A DNA stretch of 8,822 nt from Clostridiaceae bacterium (GCA_016281115.1 JAEEHZ010000207.1:1-8822); one strand, 5' to 3'; positions 1-5,249 are shown, numbered from the stretch's first letter. Translations and numbers: made by a program. The notes: generated from the letters alone by a model not told the origin.

Positions 1-1
1 C

Positions 2-553
2 AGAGCAGGATATACAACAGACGATATAAAAATCGCGATTGATGTTGCCTCAAGCGAATGGTATGAGAACGGAATATATCATTTGCCAAAAAGAAGAATT
101 GATTTGACCGGCGATAACCTTATAGATTATTACAGCGGGCTTATAAACAAATATCCCATTATTTCTATTGAGGACGGCTTAAGCGAACACGACTGGGAGG
201 GTTGGACAAAGCTCACGCAGACTTTAGGCAACCGCGTTCAGCTTGTAGGAGACGATCTGTTCGTTACAAACAAAAACAGGCTGGAATACGGTGTATCTGT
301 AGGCGCGGCAAATTCAATTTTAATTAAGGTAAACCAAATAGGCACGCTTACAGAAACGATAGATACGATCATTACGGCTAAAAAGGCAGGATATTCGTGC
401 ATAATATCTCACCGAAGCGGCGAAACGGAGGATACATCTATTGCCGATATTGCGGTTGCTCTCAATGTGGGACAAATAAAATCCGGTGCGCCGTGCAGAG
501 GCGAACGCACGGCAAAATATAACCGTTTGCTCAGAATAGAGGAAATGATTTGA
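2..553 (+). CDS. eno: Enolase, C-terminal part (5' end outside window)
   Basis: Enolase interconverts 2-phosphoglycerate and phosphoenolpyruvate in cytoplasmic glycolysis. The visible 183 codons are open from base 2 to a TGA at 551-553 and cover the C-terminal half of the TIM-barrel domain. Family landmarks appear in order: DVASSE with the first magnesium aspartate, SIEDGL with the magnesium glutamate, VGDDLF with the third metal aspartate, ILIKVNQIGTLTET with the catalytic lysine, SHRSGETED with the phosphate-binding His-Arg-Ser, and GQIKSGAPCR with the second active-site lysine. It ends KYNRLLRIEEMI, the usual enolase C-terminus, so the 3' end is intact. There is no sign of decay. A hairpin terminator follows about 120 bases after the stop. 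No secG-like gene follows, although secG is a frequent eno neighbour in Clostridia. Identification is very secure; only the 5' half is missing. Confidence 0.98.
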   Translation, partial: RAGYTTDDIKIAIDVASSEWYENGIYHLPKRRIDLTGDNLIDYYSGLINKYPIISIEDGLSEHDWEGWTKLTQTLGNRVQLVGDDLFVTNKNRLEYGVSVGAANSILIKVNQIGTLTETIDTIITAKKAGYSCIISHRSGETEDTSIADIAVALNVGQIKSGAPCRGERTAKYNRLLRIEEMI

Positions 554-674
554 TTGAATAAATCAGAATAATTTGATATTTGATTTTACACAGGAGCGAT
601 TGTTGTCAATCAATAAATGCTATTTTGAAGAGCTTAATTTCGCATAAGAAAGTAAATGCTTGTATTAATGTATT

Positions 675-720
675 CCCCACACGGTTTGAACAGTTGCCGT
701 GCGGGGAAATTTTTGTTTTA
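675..720 (+). terminator. Intrinsic terminator after eno
   Basis: The arms CCCCACACGG (675-684) and CCGTGCGGGG (697-706) form a 10-position stem with one A-C mismatch and a 12-base loop. AAATTTTTGTTTTA follows directly, a rho-independent signature for rightward transcription. It sits between the convergent eno and MATE genes. On the minus strand the hairpin is not followed by a clear T-run, so it would terminate the MATE transcript poorly. Confidence 0.8.
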
Positions 721-2079
721 TTATGAATGTTTTTTCTCAAACCCGTGTATCCAATCAGAACGGCAATAGTAAATTAAATATATTATCGAGCTGATCGTCC
801 AGGTTATCGGATACGCCGCGTATATATAACCTATTTCACCGGTTACCGTCATAACTACAGCGATATATGCAACTCTCAGTACACACCAAACTGCCAGCAT
901 GACAGTCATAGGCACAAATGCTTTTCCCGCGCCTCTTAAAACTGCAGCCATCACATTTGAATATGAAAGTAAGAAATAGAATAACGCGGCTGTATGGGCT
1001 TGCCTTACTCCAAATTCTATGACCTGGGGTGTGCTGTCGAAAAGAGATATAAGCAGAGGTGCTGTTATAAAGCATATTATCCCTATAAGCTCCGCAAGCA
1101 GTACGGCGGATATTATCCCAAAACGCGAGCCCTTTTTAACACGGTCATATTCCTTTGCGCCAAGGTTTTGGCTCGTAAATGTTGCAAGTGACATAGAAAA
1201 GCTTGTTATGGGCAGAAATGCAAATCCTTCTATCTTTGCGTGAGCGCCGTATGCCGCCATTGCAAGCTTGCCGAATGTATTTATCTGAGATTGAACTATA
1301 ACGTTTGCAAGCCCTATGACCGAGTTTTGCACCCCTGCGGGAAGACCGTATTTTATAACTTCTCTAAGCGTTTCTTTATGAAATCTTATCTTTCTTAAAT
1401 CGACCGTAAATACGTTTCCTTTTTTCATTAAGTGAACAAGACAAAGTATAAAGCTTACGCCCTGCGATAATACAGTTGCAGCGGCAGCCGCCCATACTCC
1501 GAACTTAAACACACCTATAAAAATCAAATCGAGCGCTATGTTTAAAAAAGAGGAAAATATGAGATAATAAAGCGGTCTTTTGCTGTCACCGACAGCATTC
1601 ATTATGCCTTTGCAGGTATTATACATTACCATGGCAACAGTACCCGAAAAGTAAAATCTAAAATATTCGGTCGCAAGCGGCATAACATCGGGGTCGGTAT
1701 TCATCCATCCAAGAAAAACCGGAGTAAACAATACTCCCACTATTGTAAGAAGCACACTGCTTACAATGCCAAGCGCGATGCTAGTATGTACAGCGAGTGA
1801 CACTCTGTTTTCGTCCCCTGCGCCGAAGTATCGTGATATTACTACTCCGCCGCCCATAGAAGTGCCTATAAAGAAGCTTGTAAGCAAAAATATGAGCGTT
1901 CCCGATGAGCTTACCGCCGCAAGCGCCTCTGTTCCCAAAAATCTGCCTACTATAAGTGCGTCGGCTGTATTATAAAGCTGTTGAAATATCTGGCTCAAAA
2001 GAACAGGCAATGCAAAATTTATTATTACACGGTAAATACTGCCCTTTGTCATATCAACAGTTGTCGGTTTGTTGTTCAC
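721..2079 (-). CDS. MATE-family multidrug/cation antiporter
   Basis: A 452-residue inner-membrane protein of the MATE (multidrug and toxic compound extrusion) family. These export organic cations, drugs or metabolites using a proton or sodium gradient. After a short hydrophilic start it carries the typical first-helix sequence (ALPVLLSQIFQQLYNTADALIVGRFLG, residues about 24-50; note QLYNTADALIVGRF), then about 12 hydrophobic segments in two homologous halves. The second half begins near LREVIKYGLPAGVQNSVIGL. Length is normal for the family. The start is a GTG at 2077-2079, because AGAGG lies 8 bases upstream; the alternative ATG at 2052 (MTKGS) has no comparable site. It has its own good promoter about 40 bases upstream, but no terminator separates it from the sigma-like gene to its right, so read-through is possible. 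The substrate cannot be told from sequence. Confidence 0.95.
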   Translation of the reverse strand: MNNKPTTVDMTKGSIYRVIINFALPVLLSQIFQQLYNTADALIVGRFLGTEALAAVSSSGTLIFLLTSFFIGTSMGGGVVISRYFGAGDENRVSLAVHTSIALGIVSSVLLTIVGVLFTPVFLGWMNTDPDVMPLATEYFRFYFSGTVAMVMYNTCKGIMNAVGDSKRPLYYLIFSSFLNIALDLIFIGVFKFGVWAAAAATVLSQGVSFILCLVHLMKKGNVFTVDLRKIRFHKETLREVIKYGLPAGVQNSVIGLANVIVQSQINTFGKLAMAAYGAHAKIEGFAFLPITSFSMSLATFTSQNLGAKEYDRVKKGSRFGIISAVLLAELIGIICFITAPLLISLFDSTPQVIEFGVRQAHTAALFYFLLSYSNVMAAVLRGAGKAFVPMTVMLAVWCVLRVAYIAVVMTVTGEIGYIYAAYPITWTISSIIYLIYYCRSDWIHGFEKKHS

Positions 2080-2114
2080 AAAAACTACCTCTTCTGTATG
2101 TGATTATACCGGAT

Positions 2115-2143
2115 AGTATATTACGCCGCATAATAAAAGTCAA
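2115..2143 (-). promoter_or_regulatory. Sigma-A-type promoter for the MATE gene
   Basis: Read on the minus strand, a -35 box TTGACT (2143-2138) is followed by a 17-base spacer and a -10 box TATACT (2120-2115). Transcription would start near 2108, leaving a leader of about 30 bases with the AGAGG ribosome site and GTG start of the transporter. Both hexamers differ from consensus by one base and the spacing is ideal. Confidence 0.75.
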
Positions 2144-2179
2144 TTACAGCAGAAATAAATATGTCATATTTTGAAATTA

Positions 2180-2524
2180 TTATTCATTATCTGTTTTTCT
2201 GTTTAGGTATATATTGTAGTACTCTACACGCTTTTTGATTTTTTTGATTCCGCGGCTTATATGATAAGACACCGTAGACTGTGAAGAAAGTCCGAGCTCA
2301 TTCGCTATTTCCTTTAAACTTTTTCCGTTTATGTAATACTCTGTTATACACCGGCGCTGGCGTTGTGTGAGCTCAATTTGCATTGCTGTTCTTATAAATT
2401 CCGCCATTTTCAGGCGTTCGTCTTTATTTGTAGCTCCGCTTTTTGCAGATATATATGATAAGTAATCAAGCATTTCCTCGGTGCAGGTAAGCCGACCCGT
2501 TGTCGGTTTAATCATGTGCGCCAT
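2180..2524 (-). CDS. Small sigma-70 region 4-like helix-turn-helix protein
   Basis: A 114-residue cytoplasmic protein made essentially of one sigma-factor region 4 domain. After about 50 residues of unassigned N-terminus comes ELTQRQRRCITEYYINGKS (51-69), typical of region 4.1. A helix-turn-helix follows (KEIANELGLSSQSTVSYHIS, 71-90) and a basic tail RGIKKIKKR. Region 2, needed to melt the -10 element, is absent, so it is not a complete sigma factor. It is more likely a region-4-type activator or one half of a split factor. The start is the ATG at 2524, because GGAGG lies 9 bases upstream (2534-2538); a longer frame open to 2569 has no such site. It overlaps the upstream small gene by 17 bases, implying coupled translation. 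Similar stand-alone proteins are common in clostridial prophages and integrative elements. The target promoters are unknown. Confidence 0.85.
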   Translation of the reverse strand: MAHMIKPTTGRLTCTEEMLDYLSYISAKSGATNKDERLKMAEFIRTAMQIELTQRQRRCITEYYINGKSLKEIANELGLSSQSTVSYHISRGIKKIKKRVEYYNIYLNRKTDNE

Positions 2525-2720
2525 TTGCTCTCGCCTCCAATATTCTATATGTTTTTCTGCATTCAACATACATTTCGTATAAGCTTGCGATACGGTCTTC
2601 CAGCAAGCTCCTGTTTTTACTGCATTGAATTATAGTTCGCTCAGCTTTTAGTTTGTCGATCATTTCCTTTAGATTCTCCAGATCACGTCTATATTCTTCT
2701 GCCCATTCCTTATAATTCAT
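2508..2720 (-). CDS. Small charged coiled-coil protein, function unknown
   Basis: A 70-residue, highly charged, probably all-helical protein without signal peptide or membrane segment. Residues about 2-30 (YKEWAEEYRRDLENLKEMID, then KLKAER) show heptad-like spacing of L, I and M, suggesting a coiled coil. A second helix follows around SLLEDRIASLYEMYVECRKT. The start ATG (2718-2720) is well supported by GGGAG 8 bases upstream. Its last 17 bases overlap the start of the sigma-like gene, and that gene's ribosome site lies inside this reading frame, so the two are almost certainly one translational unit. This suggests a partner or regulator of the region 4 protein (inference). I have a general impression that small proteins of this kind precede region 4-type proteins in Clostridia, but I cannot assign a family name from the sequence alone. 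Confidence 0.8.
   Translation of the reverse strand: MNYKEWAEEYRRDLENLKEMIDKLKAERTIIQCSKNRSLLEDRIASLYEMYVECRKTYRILEARANGAHD
2534..2538 (-). promoter_or_regulatory. Ribosome binding site that fixes the sigma-like start
   Basis: GGAGG on the minus strand lies 9 bases before the ATG at 2524 and inside the coiled-coil reading frame. It is the reason for choosing the 114-residue version of the sigma-like protein over the longer open frame starting at 2569. Confidence 0.75.
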
Positions 2721-2736
2721 TTTTAAAACTCCCTTC

Positions 2737-2759
2737 TTTTGTGAAAAATTTTTACAAAA
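2737..2759. promoter_or_regulatory. 23-bp near-perfect palindrome in the leader of the coiled-coil/sigma-like pair
   Basis: The core TTGTGAAAAATTTTTACAA (2739-2757) is extended by TT on the left and AA on the right. It is symmetric around 2748 except for one base pair. It begins 17 bases upstream of the ATG at 2720, so a protein bound here could block leftward transcription. Its left half, TTGTGAAAAAT, recurs exactly at 2912-2922 near the rightward promoter and with one change at 2851-2861. A role as an operator for the adjacent XRE protein is an inference. Confidence 0.5.
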
Positions 2760-2817
2760 ATAGTTAGATCGTGTACAAACGAGCTGTTATACGTAATTTG
2801 TCCTTGGTTCAGTTTTT

Positions 2818-2845
2818 ATTTTAATTTAAAATATTTAAAATTCAA
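2818..2845 (-). promoter_or_regulatory. Possible promoter for the leftward coiled-coil/sigma-like pair
   Basis: On the minus strand TTGAAT (2845-2840), a 16-base spacer and TAAAAT (2823-2818) make a plausible but weak promoter. It would give a leader of about 90 bases before the ATG at 2720. The area is extremely AT-rich, so chance matches are easy and the real start could lie elsewhere. Confidence 0.35.
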
Positions 2846-2850
2846 TATAA

Positions 2851-2861
2851 TTGTGAATAAT
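2851..2861. promoter_or_regulatory. Operator-like word, middle copy
   Basis: TTGTGAATAAT differs by one base from the two exact TTGTGAAAAAT copies at 2739-2749 and 2912-2922. It lies 5 bases from the candidate leftward -35 box, a position suited to control of that promoter. No good inverted partner is present, so binding as a symmetric dimer site is doubtful. Confidence 0.35.
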
Positions 2862-2911
2862 TTCCCCAAGCAAAAATCAGTTGTACAAATATGCGCACAA
2901 CTTGTATGATC

Positions 2912-2950
2912 TTGTGAAAAATATTCTTGTAATATCGAAAATTGTAATAT
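2912..2950. promoter_or_regulatory. Operator-like word and direct repeats over the rightward promoter
   Basis: TTGTGAAAAAT (2912-2922) sits just upstream of the rightward -35 box. TTGTAATAT occurs twice, at 2927-2935 (covering the -35) and 2942-2950 (running into the -10), exactly 15 bases apart. CTTGT also begins at 2901, 2911 and 2926. Repeats overlapping the promoter suggest autoregulation by the XRE protein encoded just downstream (inference). Confidence 0.4.
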
Positions 2951-2955
2951 ATAAT
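2927..2955 (+). promoter_or_regulatory. Promoter for the XRE / ImmA-like pair
   Basis: TTGTAA (2927-2932), a 17-base spacer and a perfect TATAAT (2950-2955) predict a start near 2962 and a leader of about 40 bases. The ribosome site (GGTGA, 2988-2992) and ATG at 3003 follow at a good distance. The promoter is overlapped by short direct repeats. Confidence 0.75.
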
Positions 2956-3002
2956 GTATCTCAGAAGAATAATATGAATTATCCAAAGGTGAGTGAATTG
3001 TT

Positions 3003-3464
3003 ATGGCAGTTAATTTCGGAGTTCAGCTGCGACACATGCGAAAGATGAGAAGATATACACAAAAACAGCTTGCACAGCTTGTAGGCGTTCCAGTTTCGTG
3101 TATAACCGCAATGGAGAACAACAAGCGCAAGCCCGACGCATACACTCTTGCAAAGCTTTCACAGGTGCTGGAGGTAAGTGCGGATTATTTACTTTGCGTA
3201 GAGAGTTATAAGGATAAAAAGAAAGAAAAAACCAAAGAAAAGAATGAATTGACCGTAAAATCACCCGAAAAAAACGCACTCCCTGTCTTTGGGAACAGTG
3301 CAGAGGCTCTTGATGTGATAAACAGCATAACAAACGCATTGCAGGAGCAAGCAGGGCTTATGTATAACGGAGAACCAATAGGTGAAGAAGACTTGCAAAA
3401 GGTGGCGGACGCTATACGCATAGCCGGAGAAATAGCCCTCAGGCAATGCAAAAGGAAGGAATGA
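3003..3464 (+). CDS. XRE-family DNA-binding repressor-like protein (ImmR-type)
   Basis: A 153-residue cytoplasmic protein with an N-terminal Cro/C1-type helix-turn-helix (about residues 6-65). It includes YTQKQLAQLVGV, then the recognition-helix stretch CITAMENNKRKPDAYTLAKL and the closing LEVSADYLL. A lysine-rich linker follows (about 70-92). The C-terminal part, about 97-150, contains LMYNGEPIGEEDLQKVADAI, a pattern seen in repressors paired with ImmA/IrrE peptidases. Family members repress genes of mobile elements or stress responses until cleaved or inactivated. The next gene encodes such a peptidase and starts 5 bases after this stop. The gene runs divergently from the sigma-like pair across a region of repeats, so it probably controls both directions. 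Its target and inducing signal are unknown. Confidence 0.9.
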   Translation: MAVNFGVQLRHMRKMRRYTQKQLAQLVGVPVSCITAMENNKRKPDAYTLAKLSQVLEVSADYLLCVESYKDKKKEKTKEKNELTVKSPEKNALPVFGNSAEALDVINSITNALQEQAGLMYNGEPIGEEDLQKVADAIRIAGEIALRQCKRKE

Positions 3465-3469
3465 CCCTT

Positions 3470-3913
3470 ATGCTTGACAGAATAATGAAAAAGGTAAACG
3501 AAATAACCGATTTTTATCATACCTGCGACCCCTTTGAGCTGTGCGAAGAAATGGGGATAATAGTAGTTGCGCTCAATTTGCCTGACTCTGTAAACGGAAT
3601 ATATACCATACTTCACGAACAAAACACTATCATAATAAACAGCGCTTTGCCTTACGATAAGCGCAAGGTCATATGCGCCCACGAATTAGGACATGTTATG
3701 CTCCATAACGGACTTAACCGAATGTATCTTGAAAGAGGAACCAATTATTGTATAGACGCTTTTGAAACTGAGGCGGATACATTTGCCGCCTGCTTATTGA
3801 TTGACGACAAAAAAGTACGTTCACTTACTCAAGGCTGCACCGTGTGTGTCGCCGATATAGCAGCGATGGCAAAAGTTCCCGAACAGTATGTAAAGCTCAG
3901 ATACCAAATTTGA
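3470..3913 (+). CDS. ImmA/IrrE-family zinc metallopeptidase
   Basis: A 147-residue protein with the zinc-protease signature HELGH (residues 71-75, in KVICAHELGHVMLH) and the third-ligand helix ETEADTFAACLL (about 99-110), the two hallmarks of the ImmA/IrrE family (DUF955). Members cleave a partner XRE repressor, as ImmA does to ImmR in ICEBs1 and IrrE does to DdrO in Deinococcus. No signal peptide or membrane segment is visible, so it should be cytoplasmic. The chosen ATG (3470) has GGAAGGA 9-10 bases upstream. Earlier in-frame ATGs at 3446 and 3461 would either overlap the repressor gene without a site or sit on the site itself. The repressor gene directly upstream is the obvious substrate (inference). 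The next promoter begins within this gene's stop codon, and no terminator follows. Confidence 0.92.
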   Translation: MLDRIMKKVNEITDFYHTCDPFELCEEMGIIVVALNLPDSVNGIYTILHEQNTIIINSALPYDKRKVICAHELGHVMLHNGLNRMYLERGTNYCIDAFETEADTFAACLLIDDKKVRSLTQGCTVCVADIAAMAKVPEQYVKLRYQI

Positions 3914-3938
3914 CAAACACTGCGGGGAATGATAGAAT
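3910..3938 (+). promoter_or_regulatory. Consensus promoter for the luxS operon
   Basis: A perfect -35 box TTGACA (3910-3915), 17-base spacer and TAGAAT (3933-3938) predict a start near 3945, giving a leader of about 70 bases before luxS. The -35 box contains the TGA stop of the upstream metallopeptidase gene. It is the best promoter in the window and probably drives all six downstream genes. Confidence 0.85.
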
Positions 3939-3971
3939 TAACAAGATATTTTTAACGAATATACATATGTG

Positions 3972-4016
3972 AAAAGGAGCGGCAAATCTGGACTGCATTT
4001 GTTGCCGGATAATATA
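3972..4016 (+). promoter_or_regulatory. luxS leader: displaced Shine-Dalgarno, hairpin and nine-codon CTG mini-ORF
   Basis: The strong site AAAAGGAG (3972-3979) is 37 bases from the luxS ATG at 4017, too far for direct use. Between them CGGCAA (3980-3985) can pair with TTGCCG (4002-4007). Folding it leaves 9 bases (4008-4016) between the site and the ATG, an ideal distance. An alternative fold pairs 3980-3987 with 3997-4004, with two G-U pairs. A CTG at 3988, 8 bases after the site, opens nine codons ending in TAA (4015-4017) that overlaps the ATG as TAATG. Which one operates cannot be told by eye. Confidence 0.5.
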
Positions 4017-4466
4017 ATGAATAAAATTGAAAGCTTTAAGGTTGACCACACAAAACTGAAAGAAGGAATTTATATATCCCGTATTGACGGCGATATAACC
4101 ACATACGACCTGAGATTTAAGAAGCCCAATATGGGAGATTATCTTTCTAACAGCGCGATGCACACGATAGAGCATCTTATGGCTACTTATTTGAGAAACA
4201 GCGATATGGCTGATGACGTAATATATTTTGGACCGATGGGCTGTCAAACGGGGTTTTATCTTCTTGTGAGAAACGCCGATAACGGGCGTGTACTTAAAAG
4301 TGTAAAAAGCGCGCTTAAAAGCAGTATCGGTCATAAGGGAGAAGTTTTCGGGTGCAGTGAAGTTGAGTGCGGAAATTACCGTTCGCTTGACCTGAAAAGC
4401 GCCGTAATTGAATGTGAAAAGTATTTGGCTGTTCTTGATTCGCGGAATAATAATTTTATGTATTAA
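4017..4466 (+). CDS. luxS: S-ribosylhomocysteine lyase (AI-2 synthase)
   Basis: LuxS cleaves S-ribosylhomocysteine to homocysteine and 4,5-dihydroxy-2,3-pentanedione, the precursor of the quorum signal AI-2, as part of the activated methyl cycle. The 149-residue product has the metal and catalytic set: HTIEH (His49, Glu52, His53), FGPMGCQTGFY with the active-site cysteine (Cys76), and ECGNY with the third metal ligand (Cys118). It opens with IESFKVDHTKLKEGIYISR, the normal LuxS N-terminus, which supports ATG 4017. A GTG at 3969 would add 16 residues, but its codon precedes the only strong ribosome site. That site lies far upstream, so initiation is unusual. The mtnN gene making its substrate follows directly. 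Function is secure. Whether AI-2 is used as a signal here cannot be seen. Confidence 0.96.
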   Translation: MNKIESFKVDHTKLKEGIYISRIDGDITTYDLRFKKPNMGDYLSNSAMHTIEHLMATYLRNSDMADDVIYFGPMGCQTGFYLLVRNADNGRVLKSVKSALKSSIGHKGEVFGCSEVECGNYRSLDLKSAVIECEKYLAVLDSRNNNFMY

Positions 4467-4478
4467 AGCATATTTTTG

Positions 4479-4521
4479 AAAGGAGAGGCGTTCGCTTGAA
4501 AAAGCGGGTGCTTTGTGCTGT
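4479..4521 (+). promoter_or_regulatory. mtnN leader: displaced Shine-Dalgarno and GAAA-capped hairpin
   Basis: AAAGGAGAGG (4479-4488) ends 33 bases before the mtnN ATG. Between them CGCTT (4493-4497), loop GAAA and AAGCG (4502-4506) form a 5-bp stem with a GNRA-type tetraloop. With several G-U pairs, three of them consecutive, it can extend to 4485-4514, leaving AAAGGA exposed and 7 bases before the ATG. A competing stem AAAGC (4501-4505) with GCTTT (4510-4514) is also possible. There is no closer ribosome site for the ATG. Confidence 0.45.
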
Positions 4522-4525
4522 ATGA
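4496..4525 (+). CDS. Possible nine-residue leader peptide coupled to mtnN
   Basis: A TTG at 4496 lies 7 bases after the strong site AAAGGAGAGG, the ideal distance. It opens MKKRVLCAV and stops at TGA (4523-4525), which overlaps the mtnN start as ATGA. This geometry is typical of termination-reinitiation coupling, and the true mtnN ATG has no ribosome site of its own. The peptide has no recognisable run of a regulatory amino acid. It may matter only as a translated stretch, or be a decayed upstream start of mtnN. No homology evidence is available, so confidence is limited. Confidence 0.35.
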   Translation: MKKRVLCAV

Positions 4526-5208
4526 TAGGAATTATAGGTGCAATGAGCGTAGAAGTTGATAAACTGAAATCGCTCATAGAAGATAAAACAACCTCGCTGT
4601 GCAGCGGAATAGAATTTGTAAGCGGAAATATAAACGGCAAAAGCGTTGTAGTGGCAAAATGCGGTATAGGCAAGGTTTTTGCGGCGGTTTGTACGCAGAC
4701 AATGGTATTGAAATTCTCTCCCGATGTTATCATTAACACAGGCGTGGCAGGCGCGGTAAGTCCCGGGTTACAGCCCGGAGACATTGTTGTTGCCAAAGAT
4801 ACCGTGCAATATGATATGGACACAACCGCTTTCGGTGATCCGCCGGGTTTGATCTCGGGACTTGATATTGTACATATGCCTTGCATGGGCAGCGCGTCAA
4901 ATGACATTGCGGAATACGCAAAAGAAAAAGGAATAAATACGTTTTACGGTACATTAGCCTGCGCGGACAGATTTGTAAGCGACAAATCAACTAAAAATAT
5001 GCTTAAAGAAAAATTTTACGCACTTGCCTGCGATATGGAAAGCGGCAGTATAAACCATGTGTGCTATCTGAATAAAACTCCCTGTGCCGTTGTAAGAGCC
5101 ATAAGCGATACTGCCGACGGCGGCTCGGTGGACGATTATACAAAGTTTTTGCGTGAGTCTGCGCAAAAAGCCGTAGAAGTTGTACTTGAATATATAGATA
5201 AACATTGA
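4522..5208 (+). CDS. mtnN: 5'-methylthioadenosine/S-adenosylhomocysteine nucleosidase
   Basis: MtnN (Pfs) hydrolyses the glycosidic bond of S-adenosylhomocysteine, methylthioadenosine and 5'-deoxyadenosine, releasing adenine. Its S-ribosylhomocysteine product is the LuxS substrate, and luxS lies just upstream. The 228-residue product starts MIGIIGAMSVEV, with Glu11 matching the catalytic glutamate near the N-terminus. It carries NTGVAGAV for ribose/phosphate-side binding, ACDMESGSINHV with the Met-Glu pair that holds the ribose (Glu173), and RAISDTADG with the catalytic aspartate (Asp196). Length is normal (about 230). A TTG at 4513 would add MCC but has no ribosome site, so the family-typical ATG 4522 is chosen. 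The real ribosome site is 33 bases upstream and is better spaced for a TTG mini-ORF. The reaction is secure; how translation starts is open. Confidence 0.96.
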   Translation: MIGIIGAMSVEVDKLKSLIEDKTTSLCSGIEFVSGNINGKSVVVAKCGIGKVFAAVCTQTMVLKFSPDVIINTGVAGAVSPGLQPGDIVVAKDTVQYDMDTTAFGDPPGLISGLDIVHMPCMGSASNDIAEYAKEKGINTFYGTLACADRFVSDKSTKNMLKEKFYALACDMESGSINHVCYLNKTPCAVVRAISDTADGGSVDDYTKFLRESAQKAVEVVLEYIDKH

Positions 5209-5211
5209 CAT

Positions 5212-5249
5212 AAAAGGAGAATAGCGGCACAATGTTTGCCGCGACTGTT
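5212..5249 (+). promoter_or_regulatory. alr start region: Shine-Dalgarno plus hairpin enclosing the first ATG
   Basis: AAAAGGAG (5212-5219) is 12 bases from the first ATG (5232). GCGGCA (5224-5229) and TGCCGC (5237-5242) form a perfect 6-bp, mostly GC stem whose 7-base loop CAATGTT contains that ATG. If folded, the first ATG is hidden in the loop and the next in-frame ATG (5250) lies 7 bases beyond the stem, giving an effective distance of 11 bases from the ribosome site. The arrangement resembles the luxS leader. Confidence 0.45.

Noticed and set aside
3206..3682. Minus-strand open frame of 158 codons opposite the XRE and ImmA-like genes
   Set aside because: It is antisense to genes with clear domains and ribosome sites, and shows no recognisable protein features.
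2180..3913. A complete prophage or integrative element
   Set aside because: No integrase, excisionase, relaxase, structural gene or flanking attachment repeats were seen. Only the regulatory genes are present.
3963..3972. Start-stop element ATGTGA and palindrome ACATATGT before the luxS ribosome site
   Set aside because: Short and AT-rich, with no ribosome site upstream of the ATG; expected by chance.
3969..4016. GTG 3969 as the luxS start
   Set aside because: The codon precedes the only strong ribosome site, and the 16 extra residues do not match the usual LuxS N-terminus. It is kept only as an alternative.
3939..4016. SAM- or SAH-sensing riboswitch upstream of luxS
   Set aside because: The leader is only about 70 bases and shows one small hairpin. 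I could not fit the multi-helix architecture of SAM-I, SAM-II or SAH riboswitches, and no terminator/antiterminator pair is visible.
4513..4521. TTG 4513 as the mtnN start
   Set aside because: It has no ribosome site at a usable distance, and the family sequence begins at the ATG three codons later.
3897..4907. A 336-codon open frame on the minus strand opposite luxS and mtnN
   Set aside because: It lies antisense to two intact, motif-complete enzymes, has low-complexity hydrophobic composition with no recognisable domain, and lacks its own convincing start signals.
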